A stretch of DNA of 64,000 bases from Massilia pinisoli (GTDB taxonomy: Bacteria; Pseudomonadota; Gammaproteobacteria; Burkholderiales; Burkholderiaceae_D), in contig NZ_JANUGW010000028.1 of the NCBI RefSeq assembly GCF_024753285.1, positions 20,470 to 84,469 of the forward strand, in the 5' to 3' direction. Every line of letters starts with the position of its first letter. The stretch's first letter is position 1. This document shows positions 1 through 8,827 of this stretch, piece after piece. The notes under the pieces are model-generated. The model was not told the DNA's origin, searched no databases, and saw only the letters and a program-made list of their open reading frames with translations. The position numbers and the translations under genes are program-made.

Positions 1-1309
1 CCGCCTTGTCGAGCTGGCCGTCTGCGACGAGCGCGTCGGCATACTGGCGCGCCAGCATACGCGACAGGGGAAATTTCTGGTAAGCGGACTCGGCGTCCTG
101 CACGGCCTGGTGGACGACGTCGGCCGGCTGTCCCGGCGCCAGCTTGATCTCGGTGCCGAGCGCGGCGAACATGGCGCTGCCGTCCGTACCGCTGCGCTCG
201 CTTGAAAACACGCCGGGGCGCGGTTTCGTCGATGCCTTCGCCTTGTCGAGCCAGCTCTGCGCCCCCTTCAGGTCGCCCTGCTTCAACGCGAGGAACGACA
301 TGCCGTACATGCCCGCGGTCTGCTGCTGCATGTTCTGCTGCGCCAGCTGGCCCTGGAACGTGGACTTCGCTTCCTCGCGGCCCTTCTGGCTTTCGTCCTG
401 GAGCACGCGCACGCGGGCGCGCACGAGATGGAATTCGATGCTGTCCGGCCGGATGTGGATCGGCTTCGGATTCTCGCGGATGCGCGACTGGATGTCGGCG
501 ATGCGCTCGCCCGTCAGCGGGTGGCTGCTGAGCCAGGCCGGTGCCTCGCCGTAGATGCGCGTCGTGCTCTGCAGGCGCTTGAAGAACGCCACCATGCCCG
601 ACGTGTCGTAGCCGGCCGCACGCATCGTCTGGAAACCGACGCGGTCGGCCTCGCGCTCGGCGTCGCGGCTGAAGTTCAGCTGGCGCTGGATCGCGAGGCC
701 CTGCCCGCCCATCATGACGCCCATCGCCGCATCGGCGCCACCGCCCGCCTTGCCGACGAGGGCCGCCAAGAGCAGTGCGGCCAGCGGCAGCAGCGCATCC
801 TGCTTCTGCTGGCCGATCATGCGCGCGATGTGGCGCTGCTGCACGTGGCCGATCTCATGCGACAGCACGGACGCGAGTTCCGATTCGTTCTGCGCCGACA
901 GCAGCAGTTGCGAGTGCACGCCGATGAAGCCCCCCGGCAGCGCGAACGCGTTGATCATCGGGTCGCGCACGGCGAAGAAGAAGAAATCGGCATTCATCTC
1001 GCCGCGCGCGCCGGGCGCGAACGTGACGAGGTTCTCGCCGAAGTTGTTCAGGAATTCGATGATCGCGTCGTCGTCCAGGTAATCGGGATCGCGCCGGATG
1101 TCGTTCATGATTTCTTCGCCCAGCTTGCGCTCCATCACGGGCGACAAGTCGGCCCGGGCGCTGTCGCCGAGCGTCGGCAAACCGGTGGTATCGGCGCTCC
1201 CGTGCAGGACGGGGACGATGGGGGCGGCCAGGGCGGCGGCGGCGGCCACGGCGAGACCGACGGCCGCGGCGACACGGCGCCACGGCCATCTGGGAGAAGG
1301 CTGGAACAT
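1..1309 (-). CDS. bepA: M48 family metalloprotease with TPR tail, BepA-like (3' end outside window)
   Basis: Reading the minus strand from the ATG at 1309 gives 436 residues open to the window edge, so the end of the protein is missing. An N-terminal hydrophobic stretch (about residues 12-30) looks like a signal peptide. The zinc motif HEIGH lies at residues 151-155, and the downstream glutamate ligand is in the segment SRDAEREADRVGFQ. The visible C-terminal part is helical and TPR-like. This is the architecture of BepA (YfgC), a periplasmic protease and chaperone for outer-membrane assembly, about 490 residues in E. coli. It is divergent from moaC with a 96 bp gap. Overlapping plus-strand frames are codon-bias shadows. 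Confidence 0.9.
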   Translation of the reverse strand, partial: MFQPSPRWPWRRVAAAVGLAVAAAAALAAPIVPVLHGSADTTGLPTLGDSARADLSPVMERKLGEEIMNDIRRDPDYLDDDAIIEFLNNFGENLVTFAPGARGEMNADFFFFAVRDPMINAFALPGGFIGVHSQLLLSAQNESELASVLSHEIGHVQQRHIARMIGQQKQDALLPLAALLLAALVGKAGGGADAAMGVMMGGQGLAIQRQLNFSRDAEREADRVGFQTMRAAGYDTSGMVAFFKRLQSTTRIYGEAPAWLSSHPLTGERIADIQSRIRENPKPIHIRPDSIEFHLVRARVRVLQDESQKGREEAKSTFQGQLAQQNMQQQTAGMYGMSFLALKQGDLKGAQSWLDKAKASTKPRPGVFSSERSGTDGSAMFAALGTEIKLAPGQPADVVHQAVQDAESAYQKFPLSRMLARQYADALVADGQLDKA

Positions 1310-1405
1310 CGCTGAAATCGGGTGTGGTTTCACGGTGCTATGATAACCGCTTCCCGGCCGCTGCCACTGCCGGGTTTTATTTTGTGACTTCGCTCCCACG
1401 ACAAC

Positions 1406-1906
1406 ATGACAACTTTCGCCACCGACGCCAGCCCCCTGACCCATTTCGACGCCACCGGCCAGGCCCACATGGTCGACGTGGGCGCCAAGGACGCGACCCA
1501 CCGCATCGCGGTCGCCGCCGGCACGATCCGCATGCAGCCGGCCACCCTCGACCTCGTCAAAGCGGGCAGCGCCAAGAAGGGCGACGTGCTGGGCGTGGCG
1601 CGCGTCGCTGCCATCATGGCGGCCAAGCGCACGAGCGACCTGATCCCGCTGTGCCACCCGCTGGCCATCACGCGCGTCGCCGTCGACTTCGAGATCGACG
1701 AGGCCCATCACAGCGTCCACTGCCGCGCACAGGTCGAGACGGTCGGTAAAACCGGCGTCGAGATGGAAGCGCTGACGTCGGTGCAGGTCGGCTTGCTGAC
1801 CATTTACGACATGTGCAAGGCGGCCGACCGCGGGATGGTGATGACCAACGTGCGGGTGCTGGAAAAGCACGGCGGTAAATCCGGGGATTGGACGGCGCAG
1901 CTTTAA
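1406..1906 (+). CDS. moaC: Cyclic pyranopterin monophosphate synthase MoaC
   Basis: MoaC converts the MoaA product into cyclic pyranopterin monophosphate, the first stable intermediate of molybdenum cofactor synthesis, in the cytoplasm. The 166-residue length is normal for the family. The signature segments KRTSDLIPLCHPL and TGVEMEALTSVQVGLLTIYD are both present and hold the conserved His, Glu, Lys and Asp residues. The ATG at 1406 gives the typical N terminus leading into 'LTHFDATGQAHMVDV'. No other molybdopterin gene is adjacent, so moaC stands alone here, as is common in Burkholderiales. Confidence 0.97.
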   Translation: MTTFATDASPLTHFDATGQAHMVDVGAKDATHRIAVAAGTIRMQPATLDLVKAGSAKKGDVLGVARVAAIMAAKRTSDLIPLCHPLAITRVAVDFEIDEAHHSVHCRAQVETVGKTGVEMEALTSVQVGLLTIYDMCKAADRGMVMTNVRVLEKHGGKSGDWTAQL

Positions 1907-2053
1907 GCCTGGGACATGCGCAAGTTGACTTGATGTGCATTTTCTAACTGTGCAATAATCCGCAACTTCCTTCCTGACTGCTGCTGCACGAAGGGCTACC
2001 GTTCCGGCACCTCTGGTCGCCGGCGCGATCTGTCGCCTACTTGCATTGCAGCC

Positions 2054-3442
2054 ATGTCAAAACTTTCCCGTCTTGCCAAAGCCTTCCGCCGCGAGGGTAT
2101 CGCCGTCGACTATACGGACGGCATCTACCGTATTACCAATGAGCACGCCAGCGCCCAGATCCTGCTGCCGGCCAGCCTGCCACTCGAGCAGAAGGCCGTG
2201 CGCCAACTGCTCGACTTTGCCTCGGTCCACTCGCCGGACAGTCACCACGGCGTCTGCCGCGCCTGTGCGACACCGGATTTTCACCCGGGCTCCATCGCGC
2301 CGGTCGGCAGCGTGGTCGCCACGGACGCCGATTTCGTGATTCCCGCCGCCATCGGCACCGATATCAACTGCGGCATGCGCCTGATTACCACCGGCCTCAA
2401 GAAAGCTGCCGTAGAGCCGCTCAAGCAGGCGCTGGTGCAGCGGCTGACCCGCGTGCTGCTGGACAACGGCCGCGACGTGCCGTTGCGCAGCACCGCCTTC
2501 CGCGCCCTGTTTGACGACGGCCCCGCCGGCTTCATCGATTCCCTGCATGCCGAGGGCTTGTGGGCTGCCGTCGACCGCGACCGCCTGGCCAGCGAACTGG
2601 CGGCCTGCATCAGCCTGGCGAATTTCGATGGCAATTCGCGCTACGCCCCGGAAGCGCTGGTGGGCACGCGCGAGACCATCCGCGATCCCAACCTCGGTAC
2701 GCCGGGCGCCGGCAACCACTTCGTGGAGCTGCAGGTCGTGGATGAAGTGTTCGACCGCCACGCAGCCTATGCCGCCGGGCTGGCGGTGGGCGATGTGGTG
2801 GTGATGATCCATTCGGGCAGCCGCGACGTCGGCTTCTTCGTCGGTCGGCGCTGGATGGATCGGGCCCGCGCCGCCTGGCCCGCCGGCCTCAAGCATCCGG
2901 AAAGCGGGCTGTATGGCCTGAGCGGACCGCTCGCCCACGAGTATCTGGCCGCCATGGGCACCGCCGCGCGCTATGCCTGGGCCAACCGCGTGGTGTTGGC
3001 CGAACTGGTGCGCAAGGAAGTGAGCGAGCTGGCCGGCGGCACATCGCGCCTCGTAGTCGACGTGCCGCACAACGTGGTGCTGCCGGAACAGGGCATGAAC
3101 ATCCACCGCAAGGGCGCCACGCCGGCCCGGCATGGCGATCTGGCGCTGATACCGGGCTCGATGGGCGACGCCTCCTACGTGGTGCGCGGACTGGGAAACC
3201 CGGACTGGCTGTGGTCCTGCAGCCACGGCGCGGGCCGCAGCGTGCGACGCCAGGAGCTCAGGCGCATGGCAGGCAACCCGTCGGACGGCAGCTGGCAATG
3301 CGTGACGCTGCGCGAAGAGCGCCGGGTCGAGGAGGCGCCGGCTGCCTACAAACCCATCGGCCCGGTGCTGGCCGCCCAGGAACAGGCTGGCTTGATCGAC
3401 GCGGTGGCGCGGCTCAAGCCCTGGGTCACGTTCAAAGCGTGA
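2054..3442 (+). CDS. rtcB: RtcB-family RNA ligase (divergent)
   Basis: RtcB ligases join 2',3'-cyclic phosphate (or 3'-phosphate) RNA ends to 5'-OH ends using GTP and Mn2+. The 462-residue protein keeps every catalytic element: Asp103 and Cys106 in GTDINCGM, His222 in GAGNHF, His253 in IHSGSR, His339 in VDVPHN, and the guanylylated-histidine motif HGAGR at 391-395. The DINCGM variant, replacing the more usual DIGCGM, and the overall sequence suggest a paralogous branch rather than the classical rtcAB operon protein. There is no rtcA or rtcR nearby. It is transcribed alone; the next gene is 240 bp away. Confidence 0.88.
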   Translation: MSKLSRLAKAFRREGIAVDYTDGIYRITNEHASAQILLPASLPLEQKAVRQLLDFASVHSPDSHHGVCRACATPDFHPGSIAPVGSVVATDADFVIPAAIGTDINCGMRLITTGLKKAAVEPLKQALVQRLTRVLLDNGRDVPLRSTAFRALFDDGPAGFIDSLHAEGLWAAVDRDRLASELAACISLANFDGNSRYAPEALVGTRETIRDPNLGTPGAGNHFVELQVVDEVFDRHAAYAAGLAVGDVVVMIHSGSRDVGFFVGRRWMDRARAAWPAGLKHPESGLYGLSGPLAHEYLAAMGTAARYAWANRVVLAELVRKEVSELAGGTSRLVVDVPHNVVLPEQGMNIHRKGATPARHGDLALIPGSMGDASYVVRGLGNPDWLWSCSHGAGRSVRRQELRRMAGNPSDGSWQCVTLREERRVEEAPAAYKPIGPVLAAQEQAGLIDAVARLKPWVTFKA

Positions 3443-3683
3443 AGCCCCTCGCTCGTCGACGACGTGGCGACCCAGGCTGAGTGACTACATCGACGAGTAA
3501 GTTGCAAAAAAGAAAATTTTCATTAATTTCGGGTAAAACTGCTGCTGCAATCGAATTCACTGTGGCAAAAATACCAAAAAACAAACCTTTCTTTGAATTA
3601 ACCCCTTCATATAATTTCCTTTGGTCAAGTAATATTGACAAGTAGCAGTTGATAAAACTGTCGTTTGGACCAAAGGAGATCTG

Positions 3684-5414
3684 ATGTTTCAACAACTAAA
3701 GGTCGGCACGCGCCTGACCGTTGGCTTTCTCGTCGTCGTGCTGCTGGGCGCCACCGTCGCCAGCGTCGCCATCTACAACCTGATGCAAATGCACGTCCGG
3801 GCGAAGGCGATCTACGAAAAAGACCTGCTGGGGCTCTCTTACGTCAAGGAAGCCAACATCGACCTGATCTACGTGAGCCGCATCCTGCGCAGCGCCATCC
3901 TGTTGCCGACGGAAGCGCAACGCGCCGCAAAGTTCAACGACATCGAGACATACAAACAAAAAATCCAGGACAACCTCGACAAGGCCCGCCCGCTGTTCTA
4001 TTCGGCCGACGGCAAGCGCACGTTCGCGGAAGCCGATACCCTGCTGCGCGATTACATCGGCGTGGTCAACGAGCTCATGAAACGAATCCGGTCGGAGGAC
4101 GCGTCGCAGCCACGGGACTCGATCGATTTCCTGTTCAATACTTTCCAGCCGAAGTCGCAGCTGATCGACGACAAGATGACGGAACTGGCTGGCATCAAGG
4201 AAAAGAATGCCCGGCTCACCAACGCGTCCAATCGCAATGCTTACGAAAGCAGCCTCACCCTGCTGTTGTCGCTCGTCGCGCTCAGCGCCCTGGCCGGCAC
4301 CGCGTTCGGTGTGCTGATCACGCGCGGCCTGATGCGCCAGCTGGGCGGCGAGCCGACGTATGCCGCCGAAGTCGCGGGCCGTATCGCCGACGGCAACCTG
4401 TACACCGACGTCGAACTGCGCGCCGGCGACGACCGAAGCCTGCTGTTCGCCATGAAGTCCATGCGCGACCGCCTTGCACGCATCGTCAGGGAAGTGCGCC
4501 AGGGCACGGACATGATCGCCTCGGCATCCGGCCAGATCGCCAGCGGCAACCAGGACCTGTCGTCGCGCACGGAACAGCAAGCCAGTTCGCTCGAGGAAAC
4601 GGCATCGTCGATGGAAGAGCTGACGTCGACCGTGAAACAGAACGCCGACAACGCGCGCCAGGCCAACGCGCTGGCGCAAACGGCATCGACCGTGGCCGGA
4701 CAAGGCGGCGACGTCGTTGCGCAGGTCGTGCAGACGATGGGTTCGATCAACGATTCGTCGAAGAAGATCGTGGACATCATCACCGTCATCGACAGCATCG
4801 CCTTCCAGACGAACATCCTCGCGCTGAATGCGGCCGTCGAGGCAGCGCGTGCGGGCGAACAGGGCCGCGGCTTTGCTGTCGTCGCGGGCGAAGTGCGCAC
4901 GCTGGCCCAGCGCTCCGCAGCGGCCGCCAAGGAAATCAAGTCACTGATCGACGACTCCGTCGACAAGGTCGAGGCCGGTACGAAACTGGTCGACCAGGCG
5001 GGCGCCACGATGCACGACGTGGTGTCGAGCATCGGGCGCGTGACGGACATCATGGCCGAGATCAGCGCCGCCAGCCAGGAACAGACGGCCGGCATCGAGC
5101 AGGTCAACCAGGCCGTCAGCCAGATGGACACCGTCACGCAGCAGAACGCCGGTCTCGTCGAGGAAGCGGCGTCCGCGTCGGAAGCGCTGCAGAGCCAGGC
5201 CGTCAAGCTGGCGGAGCTGGTCGGCATGTTCCGCGTCGACGATCGCGCCGTGGCGGCAGCCCCGAGCGCCCCGCCGCGCGCGACGCCGGCCGTCGCGGCA
5301 CTGGCGCGTCCGGTGAGCCGTCCGCCCGCCAAGCCGGCGATCCGCTCCGCCCCGACCGATGCGACGACGAAGATTCCCGCCACCACGGCCGGCGACGGTT
5401 GGGAAGAATTCTGA
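3684..5414 (+). CDS. Methyl-accepting chemotaxis protein (MCP 1)
   Basis: This is an inner-membrane chemoreceptor of 576 residues. TM1 lies near residues 11-31, followed by a periplasmic four-helix-bundle type ligand domain of about 150 residues, TM2 near 190-210, HAMP, and a cytoplasmic signalling coiled coil. The hairpin tip contains IAFQTNILALNAAVEAARAG. The C terminus is a Pro/Ala-rich linker ending in WEEF, which resembles the CheR/CheB-binding pentapeptide (NWETF type). A good ribosome site (AAAGGAG) precedes the ATG at 3684. The cytoplasmic half is nearly identical to MCP 2 at 9541, whereas the ligand domain differs. The ligand is unknown; location just upstream of pqqA is suggestive only. 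Confidence 0.95.
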   Translation: MFQQLKVGTRLTVGFLVVVLLGATVASVAIYNLMQMHVRAKAIYEKDLLGLSYVKEANIDLIYVSRILRSAILLPTEAQRAAKFNDIETYKQKIQDNLDKARPLFYSADGKRTFAEADTLLRDYIGVVNELMKRIRSEDASQPRDSIDFLFNTFQPKSQLIDDKMTELAGIKEKNARLTNASNRNAYESSLTLLLSLVALSALAGTAFGVLITRGLMRQLGGEPTYAAEVAGRIADGNLYTDVELRAGDDRSLLFAMKSMRDRLARIVREVRQGTDMIASASGQIASGNQDLSSRTEQQASSLEETASSMEELTSTVKQNADNARQANALAQTASTVAGQGGDVVAQVVQTMGSINDSSKKIVDIITVIDSIAFQTNILALNAAVEAARAGEQGRGFAVVAGEVRTLAQRSAAAAKEIKSLIDDSVDKVEAGTKLVDQAGATMHDVVSSIGRVTDIMAEISAASQEQTAGIEQVNQAVSQMDTVTQQNAGLVEEAASASEALQSQAVKLAELVGMFRVDDRAVAAAPSAPPRATPAVAALARPVSRPPAKPAIRSAPTDATTKIPATTAGDGWEEF

Positions 5415-5656
5415 CCGCTTCCGCCGCCGGATGCCTCCCTGCCCGCCGGGGCGTCCGGCAGTGCGGCTCACCCCTTGAACGATGAGCTGAACCGTGTCAC
5501 AGCTGTACCGTTGTGCAATACGACTGTCTCTCTTTGACACACCCTTTCCCGGCTATCGCCCGCCGTCAGCCCCTTCACGAGTGGCACGGATATTGCGAAT
5601 TCCTCCTTGACTGCGCGCCGCGCAATCGCAACCACTCATCGATCAAGGAGACAACC

Positions 5657-5731
5657 ATGGCCTGGACCAAACCCGAATTCACCGACTGGCGTTTCGGCTT
5701 CGAAATCACGATGTACATCGCGAATCGCTGA
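5657..5731 (+). CDS. pqqA: PQQ precursor peptide PqqA (24 aa)
   Basis: A 24-residue peptide starts at the ATG at 5657, seven bases after a strong AAGGAG. It carries the invariant Glu16 and Tyr20 (FEITMY), the two residues that PqqE cross-links and that become the PQQ skeleton. Its N terminus, MAWTKPEFTDWRFGFE, matches the family. It sits 45 bp upstream of pqqB and would be the first gene of the pqqABCDE operon. A longer in-frame reading from 5513 has no ribosome site and is rejected. The GC-rich palindrome just after the stop (around 5738-5764) could attenuate transcription so that more pqqA than pqqB message is made; this is inference. Confidence 0.97.
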   Translation: MAWTKPEFTDWRFGFEITMYIANR

Positions 5732-5776
5732 TACGAGCACGCCCGCGGCGCCGCCGCGGGCGCACCGGACCCCGTC

Positions 5777-6685
5777 ATGAACATCGTCGTATTAGGCTCC
5801 TCGGCCGGAGGCGGTTTCCCGCAGTGGAACTGCAATTGCCGCAATTGCGCCGGGCTCCGCAACGGTACCGTCCGCGCGACGCCGCGCACGCAATCGTCGA
5901 TCGCCGTGTCCGCCAACGGGACCGACTGGGTGCTGATCAATGCCTCGCCGGACATCCTCATGCAGATCCGCGCGACTCCCGCGCTGCAGCCGGCGCGCGC
6001 GCGACGCGATTCCGGCATCGCCGCCGTCATGCTGATGGATGCGCAGATCGACCACGTCACCGGCCTCCTGATGCTGCGCGAGGGGAAAGAGCTGCCCCTG
6101 TATTGCACGCCCCAGGTCTGGCGCGAGCTGAACGAAGGACTGCCGCTCGTGCCCGTGCTGTCGCACTATTGCGGCGTGCGCTGGCACGCACTGCCGACAG
6201 ACGGCGGCGTGCACGTGCCGGGCATCGACGGCATCCGCTTCACGCCGCTCGCGCTGTCCAGCAAGGCGCCGCCCTATTCCGACCACCGGCACGATCCGCA
6301 CCCGGGCGACAACATCGGCCTGCTGATCGAAGACGTGGGCACCGGACAATGCGTGTTTTATGCACCCGGCCTCGGCGCGATCGATGCGCAGGTGGACGCC
6401 GCGTTGCGCCGCGCGGATTGCGTGCTCGTCGACGGCACCTTCTGGCAGGCGGACGAAATGATCGCGCTGGGGTTGTCCGGCAAGACGGCGGCCGACATGG
6501 GCCACCTGCCGCAATCGGGCGACGGCGGCTTGATCGCCGTGCTCGACGGCATCGACGCGCGGCGCAAGATACTCATCCACATCAACAACACGAACCCGAT
6601 CCTGGACGAAGACTCGGCGCAACGCGCCCTGCTCGCGCACCACGGGATCGAGGTCGCGTTCGACGGCATGGAGATTACGTTATGA
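5777..6685 (+). CDS. pqqB: PQQ biosynthesis protein PqqB (metallo-beta-lactamase fold)
   Basis: PqqB is a metallo-beta-lactamase fold protein, proposed to hydroxylate the cross-linked Glu-Tyr intermediate in PQQ synthesis. The 302-residue length is typical. Near the N terminus the cysteine cluster WNCNCRNC follows the glycine-rich LGSSAGGGFPQ, and the C-terminal part holds HINNTNPILDEDS, both PqqB hallmarks. Its stop codon overlaps the pqqC start (ATGA), indicating translational coupling. Confidence 0.97.
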   Translation: MNIVVLGSSAGGGFPQWNCNCRNCAGLRNGTVRATPRTQSSIAVSANGTDWVLINASPDILMQIRATPALQPARARRDSGIAAVMLMDAQIDHVTGLLMLREGKELPLYCTPQVWRELNEGLPLVPVLSHYCGVRWHALPTDGGVHVPGIDGIRFTPLALSSKAPPYSDHRHDPHPGDNIGLLIEDVGTGQCVFYAPGLGAIDAQVDAALRRADCVLVDGTFWQADEMIALGLSGKTAADMGHLPQSGDGGLIAVLDGIDARRKILIHINNTNPILDEDSAQRALLAHHGIEVAFDGMEITL

Positions 6686-7371
6686 GCACCGACGCTTGGA
6701 GCCGCGAGGAATTCGAGGCGCAATTGCGCTCGCGAGGCGCCGGCTACCACATCCATCACCCGTTCAACGTCAAGATGAACGATGGCCTGCTGGATCCGGA
6801 CCAGATCCGGGGCTGGGTCGCCAACCGTTTTTATTACCAGGTCAATATCCCGCAAAAAGATGGCGCCATCATCGCCAACTGCCCGGACCGCGCCACGCGG
6901 CGCCGCTGGGTGCGCCGCATCCTCGACCATGACGGGTGGGGAGAGAACGAAGGGGGTATCGAGGCTTGGGTGCGGCTCGGCGAAGCCGTCGGGCTCACGC
7001 GCGAGGCGCTGTGGTCGCAGCGGCACGTCGTGCCGGGCGTGCGCTTCGCCGTCGATGCGTACGTCAATTTCGCGCGCCAGGCGCCGTGGCAGGAAGCCGT
7101 CTGCTCGTCGCTGACGGAGATGTTCGCACCGAAGATCCACAAGGACCGGCTCGCTACCTGGCCCACGCATTATCCGTGGATCGATCCGGATGGCTTGCAG
7201 TACTTCCGCAGCCGCATTGCGCTGGCCGAGCGCGACGTCGAACACGGCCTTGAAGTGACGCTGGGCCACTTCACCACCCGCGCCCAGCAGCAGCGCGCGC
7301 TCGAGATCCTGCAATTCAAGCTCGACATCCTGTGGGCCATGCTCGACGCCATCGAGAAAGCCTACCCCTGA
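6682..7371 (+). CDS. pqqC: Pyrroloquinoline-quinone synthase PqqC
   Basis: PqqC catalyses the last step, ring closure and eight-electron oxidation of AHQQ to PQQ using O2 and no metal. The protein has 229 residues and the all-helical TENA/THI-4-like fold. Family segments such as YHIHHPFN, GWVANRFYYQVNIPQKD and LEVTLGHF are present. The ATG at 6682 overlaps the pqqB stop; a much longer open frame beginning at 5824 merely runs through pqqB. It is slightly shorter than the roughly 250-residue enzymes of Klebsiella and Methylobacterium, which seems to reflect short termini. Confidence 0.97.
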   Translation: MSTDAWSREEFEAQLRSRGAGYHIHHPFNVKMNDGLLDPDQIRGWVANRFYYQVNIPQKDGAIIANCPDRATRRRWVRRILDHDGWGENEGGIEAWVRLGEAVGLTREALWSQRHVVPGVRFAVDAYVNFARQAPWQEAVCSSLTEMFAPKIHKDRLATWPTHYPWIDPDGLQYFRSRIALAERDVEHGLEVTLGHFTTRAQQQRALEILQFKLDILWAMLDAIEKAYP

Positions 7372-7382
7372 GGAGGAAAGCC

Positions 7383-7646
7383 ATGCACACCGTTCCCGAT
7401 CAACCTTCACTGTCGCGCCTGTTCCGCATGCAGTGGGAAGAGGCCCAAGGCACACACGTCCTGCTGTATCCGGAAGGGATGGTCAAGCTGAACCCGAGCG
7501 CGGCCGAGATCCTGAAACGCTGCGATGGCCTTCGCACCGTGCCCGCGATCGTCGGCGAACTCGAACAGGCGTTCCACTGCGAGGGGCTGCGCGGGGACGT
7601 CGACGATTTCCTGCGCGTTGCGAGCGAACGGGGCTGGATTGTGTGA
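7383..7646 (+). CDS. pqqD: PqqA-binding chaperone PqqD
   Basis: PqqD is a small RiPP recognition element that binds the PqqA peptide and presents it to the radical SAM enzyme PqqE. The 87-residue protein contains RMQWEEAQGTHVLLYPEGMVKLN and AAEILKRCDG, the beta-strand and helix region typical of the fold. The ATG at 7383 is preceded by GAGGAGGAAAG. It is a free-standing gene rather than fused to pqqC, as it is in Methylobacterium. It is separated from pqqE by only 7 bp. Confidence 0.95.
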   Translation: MHTVPDQPSLSRLFRMQWEEAQGTHVLLYPEGMVKLNPSAAEILKRCDGLRTVPAIVGELEQAFHCEGLRGDVDDFLRVASERGWIV

Positions 7647-7653
7647 GCGCGCC

Positions 7654-8817
7654 ATGAACGCCCCGACCTCCCACCCGACCATCGCGCCGCCACTGTGGCT
7701 GCTGGCCGAGCTGACCTATCGCTGCCCGCTGCACTGCCCGTTCTGCTACAACCCGGTCGATTACGCCAACGACCGCACCGAATTGACGACGGAACAATGG
7801 TTCGACGTGATGCGCCAGGCGCGCCGGCTCGGCGCGGCGCAGCTCGGCTTCTCGGGCGGCGAGCCGCTGCTGCGCGACGATCTCGAAGACCTGGTCGGCG
7901 AAGGCCGCCGGCTTGGGTTTTATACGAACCTGATCACGTCCGGCATCGGTCTCACCGAGTCGCGCCTCGCGCGCATGAAGGCACTGGGGCTGGACCACAT
8001 TCAGCTGTCGTTCCAGGACTCGACGCGCGCGCTGAACGACTTCCTGTCGAGCACAAAGACGTTCGACCTGAAGGCACGCGTCGCGCGGCTGATCAAGCAA
8101 TACGACTATCCGATGGTGCTGAACGTCGTGCTGCATCGCTTCAATCTCGACCACGTCGAGCGCATCATCGACATGGCCCTGGACATGGGCGTCGACTACC
8201 TGGAGCTGGCCAACACGCAGTATTACGGCTGGGCGCTCGTCAACCGCGACCAGTTGATGCCGACGCGGGAACAGGTCGCGCGCGCGGAAAGCGTCGTGAA
8301 TGCGTGCCGCGCCCGGATCGGCAGCCGGATGCGCATCCTGTTCGTCGTGCCCGACTATTTCGAGGCGCAACCGAAAGCCTGCATGAACGGCTGGGGCGGC
8401 GTGTTCCTCGGCATCGCGCCGGACGGCACTGCGCTACCCTGCCACGCGGCCCGCACGTTGCCGGGCATCGATTTCCCGAACGTGCGCACCACCACTGTAA
8501 AAGCCATCTGGTACGACAGCGCCGCGTTCAACCGCTACCGCGGCGATGCCTGGATGAAGGATCCTTGCCGCACGTGCGACGACAAGGCGAAGGACTTCGG
8601 CGGCTGCCGCTGCCAGGCCTATGCGATGACGGGCGACGCGGCGAACGCGGACCCCGTGTGCGCGAAGTCGGCGCGGCACGGCGACGTGCAGACGATCGTG
8701 CTGCATGCGCAGCGCGCGCAGCAGGGCGCACCGGACGACGCCGTGGGACGGCCGGCGCAACCGATCGTGTTCCGGTCCGACGTCAATTCGCTGAAGGTGA
8801 GCCGGCCCTCCCCGTAA
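7654..8817 (+). CDS. pqqE: PqqA peptide cyclase PqqE (radical SAM/SPASM)
   Basis: PqqE forms the carbon-carbon bond between Glu16 and Tyr20 of PqqA. The 387-residue protein has the radical SAM cysteines at C24, C28 and C31 (CPLHCPFC), the GGEPLL SAM-binding motif, and a C-terminal SPASM region with cysteines in KACMNGW, LPCHAAR and a CRTCDDKAKDFGGCRC cluster. The start at 7654 was chosen because it follows pqqD directly and gives the canonical N terminus; the open frame upstream overlaps pqqD. No pqqF peptidase follows, so processing of the peptide must use another protease. Confidence 0.97.
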   Translation: MNAPTSHPTIAPPLWLLAELTYRCPLHCPFCYNPVDYANDRTELTTEQWFDVMRQARRLGAAQLGFSGGEPLLRDDLEDLVGEGRRLGFYTNLITSGIGLTESRLARMKALGLDHIQLSFQDSTRALNDFLSSTKTFDLKARVARLIKQYDYPMVLNVVLHRFNLDHVERIIDMALDMGVDYLELANTQYYGWALVNRDQLMPTREQVARAESVVNACRARIGSRMRILFVVPDYFEAQPKACMNGWGGVFLGIAPDGTALPCHAARTLPGIDFPNVRTTTVKAIWYDSAAFNRYRGDAWMKDPCRTCDDKAKDFGGCRCQAYAMTGDAANADPVCAKSARHGDVQTIVLHAQRAQQGAPDDAVGRPAQPIVFRSDVNSLKVSRPSP

Positions 8818-8827
8818 GATTGGCCCG

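Noticed and set aside
428..1315. Long plus-strand frame of 295 codons at the start of the window
   Set aside because: It lies antisense to the M48 protease gene, has Arg/His/Ala-biased composition typical of a GC-rich shadow frame, and no ribosome site or recognisable domain.
1924..1959. Possible sigma-70 promoter before rtcB (TTGATG ... AATAAT)
   Set aside because: The -10 is only reached with an 18-base spacer and the -35 is imperfect; not strong enough to call.
2057..3298. 413-codon minus-strand frame inside the rtcB gene
   Set aside because: Antisense shadow of a clearly conserved protein; composition is His/Ala/Gly/Arg without domain.
3443..3683. Possible sigma-28 (FliA) promoter before MCP 1
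   Set aside because: TAAA near 3533 is not followed at the right distance by a GCCGATAA-like element.
3432..3695. 87-codon minus-strand frame in the AT-rich gap before MCP 1
   Set aside because: Overlaps the MCP start and ribosome site, has no ribosome site of its own, and no family resemblance; the AT-rich gap is better explained as a promoter region.
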